DNA of 64,000 bases from Schizophyllum amplum (Eukaryota; Basidiomycota; Agaricomycetes; Agaricales; Schizophyllaceae): assembly GCA_007026445.1 (NCBI GenBank), contig VDMD01000081.1, forward strand, positions 46,607 through 110,606. The letters run 5' to 3'. Position numbers and translations under genes: made by a program. Numbering within the stretch: the stretch's first letter is position 1; each line of letters begins with the position of its first letter. The notes beneath the pieces are model-generated. The model was not told the DNA's origin and made no database searches. It saw only the letters and a list, made by a program, of their open reading frames with translations. Positions 11,223 through 20,998 of this stretch are shown here, piece by piece.

Positions 11223-13607
11223 GGCGCTCGACAGCGTCACGTAGTAAGGGGGGAGAAGTATAGATTGAGAGGGAAAGGTAGACGTAGGACGCTGTCGCGT
11301 GGTGGATAATGCAGACGAACAAAGTCGCTGCGTCGCTTTGCCCGGCAGGACCCCCATGCCCCTTCAACATCACGTGATCGGAATATGCGTATTACGTAAC
11401 GGTTGCACGCGTTTGGGAAAAGTCCCAAATATGGGGTTTCATCAGCATTTGCGGATGATTTCCCTTATGTGGAAGAAAGCGTTTTCCAATTTCAAATGAA
11501 GAGTTGTGGGCGCAGGGTCAAAAAAGTCCAAAAAGCGTCGAAAGTGAAGGAGGGAGGCGAGAAAAATTAACGGAGCGTCGAAAACAATGGGACTCACCTG
11601 TAAGGGGATTTTGGGACCATGTGTGGCATCGGAGAAGTCCGGGCGTCCGGGGAGGACATGCAGAGGGGCCAGCAAGCGCTTCATCTTCATGTGGCTTTAT
11701 GGCCAGAGTCCGGAGAGGTCCATACGACGAGGAGAATCCAGGCATGGCATTGAGAGAGCGACAGAGCGCGCGACCTGCGGAAAAGTGGAGCGACAAACAT
11801 CCGAAATTCGTCGATTTTAGTAGAGTTCCAGGGCGCGGGCGGGACTTGGCGAGCGCGCCCACAATGTTCTCGTACATGTCCTGATGCTTCTTGCCTATCG
11901 GAGGGCGCGACGACGAGCTCGGGAGGCCGACAAACAAGGCGAGAGCCAACCCAAATGGCCCTGACGCCTCTCTCTTCCTACCACCATCATCTCACGACGT
12001 GACTTGTTCATTCGACAGCGACGGTCTCATTCCTCCTTTACGCTGCATCTCTCCTCACATTGCTACATACATCTATCGACTGGACGACGCACCCAATGGC
12101 CCTCAAGAGAGCACGACGATGGACGCGCGGCCCCCATCTCGACGCAACTCCCACACTTTGAAGTCACCCATCCCCGTCTCTCAACAACGCAGGCGACGGT
12201 GCGCCCGCGCTCGGATATGGACTCAAGCGACCAGCGAAGCCGAAGACGCCAGAGTGCACGAAGGCCGCGTCGGCGACGGGAGCTCGCTTCGCGTGTTGCA
12301 GGTTTTCGACCTCTTGGGGTGTAGGGCGCTGCATCTTCCATGGCGCCTCTCCCTTCACCGCAAACTCCTCCACCACGAACAAGGCTCGTCGGCTTGGTCG
12401 GCAGCCTTCCCGACGACGAAAAGATGCGACGATGGACGTCGACGGTGCGCTGCATCAGCAGAAGGAGCCACGCCGGCGCATTCGCACCCGAGCCGTCCTT
12501 GGCGTGCAGTCGTCGTCTCGCGCGCCGAATGGAACGTCTGTGTGAAGGAAGGGCAACCAGGAAGGGACCAGCCAGGTGCGCCGCGCGATATCTAGACGTT
12601 GTCTCCGTAGTCTAATCATGCACACAGAGAACTCTCGCTTCGCATCCGGCCCCCCGTCGTCATGCCTGCTCTCGGTCTGGTCTCGCGCTGCGACAGGGTT
12701 GTCCATTTGCGCCGGCTTCCCGCCCACCTGCACCGATTCCTCCTTGGCCCCGACGATCACTTCTCAATCCCATGCGGTCGACGAACGGCCTCCGTTTCGT
12801 ACACGGCCGTCTTGCGAGCCATCTTCGGACGGACATGACGAGGCCGGCGACGGAGAATACGCCGAACCTGCGGCCAGGGCAGCGACGCCGAGGTCGTCAG
12901 CCGCGCGTTGGTGCCGGCAATGCGACTGCAGGCCTCTTCCGACGCGCATCCGCACTGGTACTCCCGCGGTCCGCCGACAGTCACCTGCCGGTCTTACGCA
13001 CTGGACCTACGTCTTCGTTCCCCTATGCACACGCTCAACAACCCACCGACCTCGACCCCGACGATCGAATCCTCATGTCCTCACCAATCGCCCGCACATG
13101 ATTAGCGCCTCGGACACCTCAAACCAGTCTTGGCTCTTACCATCCAACAGAATTCATGAACGGCATTCTTGAATCGCGGTCCTTCGGCGCCAAGGGATGG
13201 ATGGACGTTACGCCAGTGAGCAGTCGGTGGCCCACATTCTGACTGGTTCTCAGCAGCGCCGGCATCGGTTTTCCGCCGTCACGGACGCGATGTTCGCGCA
13301 CATCCTCCTTCAACGTATCCGTGTCAAAAGCCAGGGTGGCTACAGCGACTTGGTCGGCTCCCTTTCTGGTTTCTTCCCCTCGGATGCGTCGCTGACGTGT
13401 CCCCGTCGTTCACATACATGGCCGCGTTGTATGTATGTACGCTTCAATGCAATGAGATTTATATATGTCACTGTTGCGAGAGCACCCAGGGCATCCCCTT
13501 CCTGTGTCGCGAGTAAGTACAACTTCAAGTCGCCGAACAGTACTACTGGGCGAGAGACCGCCGTCCCTCCTATCTTCCTCCCCCCATTACTAATCCTCGC
13601 GTGCCCG
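11223..13607. other. Spacer between B1 and the dNTPase pseudogene
   Basis: The spacer continues the duplicated order and aligns with 20999-23200 and 34851-37406. Its first part is the B promoter and leader (a GCAGACGAACAAAG stretch shared by all three copies). Around 11600-11890 a segment is conserved in all three copies; in one plus-strand frame it keeps RVRRGPYDEE...HPKFVDF up to a shared stop. Around 12100-12340 another conserved segment keeps a short minus-strand frame (EVE...APV-D--FVH-G-F). I could not assign a gene to either. Confidence 0.45.
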
Positions 13608-15282
13608 ACTGCGCTATGACCTACATGGCACGGACGCAGAGGTCGTCGAGTCCAACGACGAGGGCATCGTCCATGGATTCATCCACGATCAGAGTGCGTG
13701 CTCGCAGCTTCTGTAGTGTCCGGCGCCAGTTCTCACGCATATCTTCAATCTCTGTCTCTCTCTCCTCATGTAGCGCTCTCTCCGAATTAGCATGCGATTA
13801 TGGCCAGACGCGACGCGCGATTGGCTCGAACATCGCATAGGCGCGTGGCTCGCCTGGCATGTGCGGTGAAGAGGACTGATCGTTCACATAGGCATGATGA
13901 ACCTGCCTCGTCCATCGACCTCAATGCCTATCGCGATCGCATTATAAAACGTGAAGAACCGTACATGGCAAGACGGATTACTTGTGTGCGTGCGCCATGC
14001 TCGCGTATATGCATAGAGCCCAAAAGCCCTGCCGGACTGGCGTCGTGGACACATCCGGGCTTGGCGAAGCCCTTGAAAGTCCGGCTCACGTTCAACCATC
14101 TCGTCAAGGTGAACAATATTGTGAAGAACAACAACAACGTGAAGGAGATCAACATCGATCGACCGCGGGCGGACTGCGACTTCAAGAAGGCGCAGGCGAG
14201 TCTGGTCTAGTATGCGCCGTAGCAGGCGTGCATGCTCAATCGTCTACGCTCGTCAACGCGCTGACCTTGTGACAGACGCGTACCTCTTCGACATGATCTC
14301 TCTTCGATTGACGACTGCGTCTCTGTACCTCGAGTCGAGCTTCGATCTCATCGCGAACGAACGACGCGCAACAGTTTGGACGTCGACAAGTACGTGCATA
14401 CACGTTATATTTCAGTGTCTGCATCCCGTCTTCCAAGTCCCCGCCATGCGTTTGAGACCCAACCACGACGCGTCTTTCATGTGTGCTCTAAATCTTTGTG
14501 ATACACGGTCCGAAAACCTTGCGACGCATTTCTCATGTGCTGCTCGCCATATAAGTATACCATTGACCTATGCCTATCCCTCGTCCTCTCGATGTCCGGC
14601 TATCCGCCCCGCAGGTTCGACTACCTCTTGCGCGACTCGAAGATGCTGGGCGTGATGTTCCGCGGCCAAGGTAAGTGATGCATCCTGCAGACTGTCCTTT
14701 ATCGATCTCAACGCGTATACTGGACAGAAGCCGACGACGCCAAGGTTCTCGCCACGCTTGACCCCTCGCTGCTCCCGGAGCAATTGATATATGCTACCTC
14801 GGCGCTGCTCGCGATGCTTGATCCCCCGCTGCTCGCGGGGAATGGCTGCGCGCGCATGACGCGCACATTACAGGTCGACAATACACTACGGCTCCACAGC
14901 ATACGCGCCTACACACGGGCATATTCTCGCCGATGGATTCAACGCATTGTGTGGTACTACCAGCTATGCTGTCGTCTCCTTTCCTTCCCCTTCGTACACA
15001 CATATCGGATGTGTGCTGACTATACTCGCAGGCACAGCTCGTCGCACGCAACGTCCTACAATTGATCGAGCGAGAGGAGGAACCGGACGCCGAGCAGGAA
15101 GCTCTAGAGCTCTACGAACCGCTCCCGCCGGCGCTCAAGTTAGCGCTCGGTATGGTACGCCTGTTCTCCGTATGTCGTCTCTTACCGAACGCCTCTCGCT
15201 AATCTGAAAATGGGACCGGGCCGTCTCGCAGAATGGCATCAACCCCATTGTCATCTCAGACCACAGCGGTCAGATTGCGTAA
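13608..15282 (+). pseudogene. Decayed SAMHD1-like dNTPase copy, HD core missing
   Basis: It aligns exon by exon with the intact gene at 37407-41278. Exon 1 remnant (TDAEV..., IHDQ) at 13630-13690; ALSELACDYGQT for [12 protein letters not shown] at about 13775; then a jump from that exon to sequence matching the intron before the HD exon. The IKQLG/HNRFEH exon and the CHDLGHGP sequence are gone. An intron-exon piece for the [11 protein letters not shown] to [10 protein letters not shown] segment (14010-14210), YLFDMIS (14280) and a well-preserved [12 protein letters not shown] exon (about 14610-14670) remain. The start codon is displaced and stops interrupt. The last part (14730-15282) does not match the intact gene and may derive from another locus. 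Confidence 0.75.
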
Positions 15283-15900
15283 TCGTTGTTGGGCAGGACG
15301 TTCTACCATGATGACTAGGATGCATTCGTGAGCATGGAAAACACGGCTAAATCGCTATAATGAGTTTTCCTTCAGGTGAGCCTCTCCGCGATGCTGAACT
15401 CGCCTCGAGGCTGGCTGGCGAGAGACGACAAGAACTTCAACAATCGGCAATCGCATTGGCGCGAGGAACATTTCCTGTTTTTGATCCGGTCATTGCAGGC
15501 TCCTTGACGGTCTGACTCTCTGTCACCGTCTTCTCTATTCAGCCGCTTGTGGATCCCAAGGCCTGAGGCTGGAGGATCAAACGCATTGTACGATGAAGGG
15601 AAGCTTTTGAATAAAACAGAGGCACGATGCGCAGACCAGCGATCGGCGGTGACTGAGAATGGGCTCATCCTTTCTTCGGCACAAGGTAATATTATACGCG
15701 CGGTAAGCCCCGTCATTCCGCGCCGGCGCGGGATGCGCGTATGTAGCACGGCGGATACGGACTCGACCAATGATTATTCGCGTTCGAAGATACCGATAGT
15801 AGGATAGCTCATAAATTCAATATGTCAGATGAAGTAATATGTGAGAATACGTTGGCAAGGGAAAAGCCTCTCATAACACACTGCCTAACTAAAAATATAC
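15283..15900. other. Junction region between blocks 1 and 2
   Basis: No gene is supported. Block 2 similarity begins almost exactly at the stop codon of the DUF6533 gene (15901), so one duplication breakpoint lies at or just left of that position. Confidence 0.45.
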
Positions 15901-17653
15901 TCAAACCTCCTCAGGTGTGAACGACTGTCTCTTCTTCCCTTTCCAGTGCGCCGAGGTCGGGCGAAGAGGCGCCCCACAAATATCTGAGAGCCCGTCAGTA
16001 TCACGCGTGACCGCAATGAAAAACGGTACCTTCATCTTCTTCTCGGAAAGAATCGACATCGTCCACAGCGTGATTTCGCAGATCCGCAGTCGCGACGGAA
16101 CCTGTCTGCGAGACGATATCTTGCTCATCCGCGGCGGTGCGCGAGGCGTCGCCAGTAAAGGACAGGCGCGAGAGCTGCGTTGCGTCGCCTGTGTCAACCT
16201 GGGACGACATGACATCTTGACCGGCGATCGACCGCAGATGCAGAATGAAGCGAGCAGTGAGTATTCCTGAGATGCTAAAGGCAGCGTGAGGATCGTCGCG
16301 GCCCGAAGTACGCATATCTTGTGCTACTCACGGTAAAGTGAAAGCGTTAAGCAGTCGTTGTAGAAAACCTGCCTATCATCCGGTAAACGTTCGTTGTATT
16401 CCACACTTTGATATGACGTACGGCGACGACCTGGGCACGGTGAGTCAGTATCCAATAGCGATGCAGAAGCAATGTGTGACGCACGTAATTCAAAATGAGA
16501 GTCGTGACCGTAAACAGCGACACGGCACTTCGGAAGCTACTCAGGAGTTGCGCGGGTGATTGGCAAGCGTAAATTCCTACCAGTAATACATGAGGCCTGA
16601 AAGCTCGTCAGCCCGCGACAAGGAAAGGTGGGCGACGCACGGACCTTGCTGAAGCATTGCGGCACCCAGAGTCCTTTTGAAGGCGTCTGGTGTCTGCCGC
16701 TCACGCATTGCAGGAATACAGCGGTACGTCGTCAACGCCGTCGATGAAAACTCGAAGACAACAATCATGATAGATAGGGCCTTGGTGGCTGCGCAGCTGC
16801 AAATCAACTGCTGGGTCGTGGAGACGCCGAGCAGAAATCGTACCTCTGTCGGGATGATCAAAGTCAGCACTTGATTAGATACGGCATAAGGGAGAAAAAC
16901 GCACTCCTGATGCGTTGCGGCGCCTGTGCAGCGAACACCAGACACATGATACTGCATTTGGCACTCAGCAATCGGATTGTGGGAGATGTTGCGGACCTAC
17001 ACAGTCGAGAGCCGTGCAAGCACCGACGAGGATCCCAAGGAACGTGATGATGTAGGTATTACGCCCCCATACAGCCCAAGTTCGTGTAGCCCAAGTGCCT
17101 GAAGAAGATCAGTAAGTGACGAAGCTGAAGCCAGCGGAGGCGACGGACTCAGGACAGCTGTCCTTCCAAGGACGCTGAGGGCAGATACGCCCACATAGGC
17201 GGAATCGCAACTGAAAAGTTTGGTCGTAAGTGTCAGCGGAGTCGGGGAAAGATGAGCAGGCGCACTGCGAGATGTGAGAGTCGGTTCGCAAGTGCAGTGG
17301 AAGTCGTGACGCACCTCGACAATCTTATGAGAAATTGCTAGAAGATACACAACGTTCGCAACTAGCGCATATCGACAGAGAACGAAAAGCAACGTAGTGA
17401 CGCCGAATTTACGTTCCCAGATAAGCTTCCGCTCGCTTGCGAATGTGAGCGAAAAGTCGTAGTATAGTAGCGCTATACGACGCGTGAGCCCAGAATGACG
17501 ACGATTGCCCCCAAAACTCACTTATGCTCGACCACTGTAGGCAATACTGGACGAAACTTCGACAGGTCAGTGCGCTAGTACGTGATGCGTTATCGGATGT
17601 GAGAGTGCTCACTGTTGGTACTGCTTCTCCGCCTGTGGGCTGTCGCTTGCCAT
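15901..17653 (-). CDS. DUF6533-type seven-helix membrane protein, copy 2
   Basis: Same exon plan as the gene at 6165. The exon from about 17472 downward carries YYDFSLTFASERKLIW and LFVLCRYALVANVVY. Then come CDSAYVGVSALSVLGR, RTWAVWGRNTYIITFLG (about 17040-17096), FEFSSTALTTYRC (about 16730), LFTVTTLILNY, GILTARFILHLRSIAG and a polar tail ending FTPEEV at 15901. Splice sites are intact and frames join where checked. Function is unknown for the family. The first two exons and the promoter are almost identical to copy 1, whereas the exons after intron 2 are clearly older, which suggests local sequence homogenisation. The N-terminus (ATG at about 17653) is tentative. Confidence 0.72.
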
Positions 17654-18562
17654 CCCTGCCCGTACAATCGATGTGGGAGGGAAGATGTGCAGTTACGGCG
17701 AGCCAATGTTGATTTATAGGGCCTCAAAGCGGCCTCTACGGAGTCTACGCGGAGGATGAAGACCACGGGATAGAGAGGTAAATCGATAGAAGGTACCCGC
17801 CCCATCACCATGTACGACTGCCCACCATACAGGACTCTCATGTATGAATGATGGCGTACCTTTGGAACTGTCCCGTCTTGATTTCGCGGGATTCCATGTT
17901 GAGCAAGTCATACTTAGTACTGTAGGTGGTCATCTCTCGCGCTGGCGTCTTGATTGGAGCAGTGCTTTCCCATTGGTACGTGAACGTTAAGCGCAAGAGA
18001 AGACGTGTGACAGTTATCAAGGAGCGTACGAAGCCCCGGTCACGCTTCGGCAAGTTCCGAGAGCCTCTCTGGGGCTCTCGCGCATAGTCGTTGAGGCCTG
18101 AGGCTTTGATGACGTTATTGATGAGGGTATCTGTAAGCTGACCAAGGCCCTTCGACTGGTAGGTCAACTGGACAGTCTATTGGAGATACTCTTCCTTTGT
18201 ACACGAGCAGACGGTAGTGCTTGTCCTCACATTGAATATTCACGACAAAACACGATACATTGTTTCCTTCCTTGAGAAGAATGTAGGTAGCACAGTACAG
18301 TACGAGAGAAAATACGCGAGAAGAGATACATCAGTATACTAGCGAGACAGGATAGCATGACCTTGGCCCGGACGACTAAGGCCTACACTGGTACAGCAAA
18401 GTACAGTGCGAGTATGGTAGTAGCAGATGGATGGAAGCGACGCAGGCGACGTACAGTAACGATGTGGTGCATAAGCCAGTGGGATACGGAAACAGTGCAT
18501 AAACCGAGAACGATGCAGCAGGATAGAGATGGCAGACAAATGATGCAACATAGACCGAGAAA

Positions 18563-18603
18563 GCGCGCATGTGCGCCCGAAGTGGGCGTGAGCGCGATGG
18601 AGA
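18563..18603. other. Conserved hairpin element, block 2
   Basis: Same element as at 8842 and 32712. Here the stem reads CGCCC-GAAGT-GGGCG. Relative to block 3 (CACCC-GAAGT-GGGTG) both partners of one base pair have changed while pairing is kept. Confidence 0.5.
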
Positions 18604-18924
18604 GGAGGAGAGCATAGATGTGATGATAAATAAGAGATAAGTAGATGATGAGTGAGAGTTGTACTGTGCGATCGTGGATAGTCGTGGGCGTGTGGGGTGC
18701 AGAAACCGAATGAAAGAGAGGAAGAGAGTCTGCCGCGTGGATGCGACGAGGACCATGGACGACGGACGACGGAACGAGACGAGACGAGACGAGGACGACG
18801 GACGACATGAGACGAGGACGAAGACCGACACGAGACAAGGACGATGGACGACGGTGAGCTCGAGAACTATGCGTAATGGAGCTCCATGGAGGCTGCTGGA
18901 TGCAGCACATCCCGTCGATCACGT

Positions 18925-20998
18925 TCAGTGCGTTCTCGACCTCTGGGTCTGGTGCCCCTCATCGTCATCGTCGTTCTCCTCGCGACGCCGCTTGAGATAC
19001 GAAGGCGTACCGCATGTACCGGGCGTCCTGCTGAAGCGGGCGGACGCCCAGGCGGCAGCAGCGGCCGATGCCGCGGTAGCCGACGTCGATGGCGTGTTAG
19101 CCGACGTCGATGGCGTGGTAGCCAATGTCGACGGCGTGGTAGTCGAAGTCGATGGCATATTTACCGTTGTCGGAGCCGTGATCGACGCGGTCGAAGGCAG
19201 CGAAGGCGCGCTCGATGACTGCGAAACCGAGCTCGACCCAGCCCAAGTCGCGGTAAGCGTTGTCGCGCCTCCGGACTGCGACGTTGCAGGCGCCGGAGTC
19301 GCGGTAGGCTGCGCCGAACCCGCGTGCGACGCTGAAGCCCCACCAAAGGACGCCGAAGCCGGGGTGGAAGACGCCGCAGCCGGGGTGGAAGACGCCGAAC
19401 CCGTAGCGCTCGTCGAGAACATCCACCTCCTATAGTGGGCCGCGAACGTGTCATCCGATGACCTGAAGGTGTGGGTCGGATTCGACGTCGCGTGGGTCAA
19501 GTTCGACGTCGCGTGGGTCGAGTTCGACGTCGCGTGGGTCGAGTTCCACGGCGCGTATGTCGCACTACCACCGCCGGCACCGCTCGCGGTCGACGACGCA
19601 GAAGAAGGGAAGGTCTGGTCGGCGCGGGTGAACCTGCTAGCGAAGCTCGACGCGCTCGACACCGACGCCGCGGACAGCTCCCGCAGTTGAAGGGGTGAAT
19701 GGTCGTTCCTGATGAGAGCGCGGCCGAGGTCAAGTTGCCCTGCGAAGACAGTGGGGTCGCTCGAGAACGAGCGAGGAAGGAGCGGAGGGACACGCTGCGA
19801 CGCGATGCTGGTGTTGTTGACAATGACAGGAGAGGGAGCCGCCGAGCTCGACGCGCTGCTACTGTTGTAAGGTATGAGTATGGAACAAAGAATACAAAGG
19901 TATGAGAGAACACACCTGAGCGCCGGGACAATCGTCTGCTGGGTGCTAGACGGCGCAGACGTCTGCTGAGTGATTGACGGCACAGACGCCTGCTGAGCGT
20001 GGGACGGCGCCGACGTCTGCTGAGCGGACGCCGGCACGGCCGTTTGCTGGGCAGGGGAAGGAGCAGACGCCTGCTGGACTGCGGACGGCGCCGACGTCTG
20101 CTGGGCAGAGCAAGGAGCAGACGCCTGCTGGCTGGCGGCTTGGTTGTCGGGTATAGCGGCGATCGAGCCGACATCTCCGGTATCCGCACTCGACTGGGCG
20201 GCACGGCCGGAAGCGTCGGAGCTCGTGCCGGAAGTGGAGGACTCGGAGGTCGCCGTGGTATCCTCCACCTGGGCAGGCGGCGTCATCGGCGGCTGGGTGT
20301 GCTCGGAGGTTCCCGATGAGGAGGACGAGGTCGAGCCCGATGACGAAGAGGGAGACGAGCCCGATGACGAAGAGGGAGACGAGCCCGGCGACAGCGCGTC
20401 GAGTTCAGGAGCGACAATGGCGGACTCGTGCGCAGGCGGGGCAGGCTGGTGGACCTCGACAATGGACACGCCGGAGGAGCCCGCGGTGGAGGATGTCGAT
20501 CCGTCTGGGAGAGCGCCGTGGAAGGTAGCGATGAGGTTGGTCGAGTTGTTGCCAAAAACACCAGAGGAACTGTATATAAGTTAGCGAAAATTGTCGAGAG
20601 CGAGAATAGCGAACGCACCTGCGACTCAAGCCACCGCTGCGACGACTGAGGCTACCGCTGCGCACATTGCCCCCCGCTTGCTCATTTGCCGAGGGCACAG
20701 ATGACCCTGCGGGAGTATTCTCGTCGAGTTGATAGTCTTCGCTCGCCCAGAGCTCATCGTCGTCCTTGGTATCGCGACTGAAAAGCCACAATGAACACGC
20801 CACTCAGTCAAGATGAGCGAAGTATACGCACCCATCGCGGTCGAACAAGAGGTCGTCATCGTGCTGATAGTAGAGATTGTCGTGTGCTGGGGGCCCGCTG
20901 AAGTCGCCCGGGTAGCTGAAATCGTCTATGGGAGCGACGTTGCGTGCGAGGTCGCCTGCATAATCGGCTTGCGCAAAAATGAAGTCGTAGTCGCTCAT
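18925..20998 (-). CDS. Family B protein, copy 2 (finger domain lost)
   Basis: Model: complement(join(18925..19861, 19916..20569, 20619..20777, 20832..20998)), 638 aa; all phases close. It has the same order as B1: acidic N-terminus (MSDYDFIFAQADYAG), RSGSLSRR, SIVEVHQPAPPAHES, Ser/Glu-Pro repeats, QQ-ASAP decapeptides (fewer than B1), FAAHYRRWMF and the KRRREENDDDDEG end. Differences from B1 are mostly whole repeat units, all multiples of three: an extra SSSSGSSP unit, fewer decapeptides, three rather than one NSTHATSN-like units and two rather than three SSTPAAA units. Preservation of the reading frame through many indels argues that it is, or recently was, translated. No known function. Confidence 0.72.

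Larger units (their letters stand above)
7586..12590. repeat. Segmental duplication, copy 1 of the close pair
   Basis: Matches about 17307-22395. From 7586 to about 8700 only a handful of differences are visible per kb. The B gene shows few substitutions but several whole-repeat gains and losses. The 11.2-12.1 kb segment remains clearly alignable, then similarity fades. To the left (6165-7585 against 15901-17306) the same two genes are much more diverged. Confidence 0.8.
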
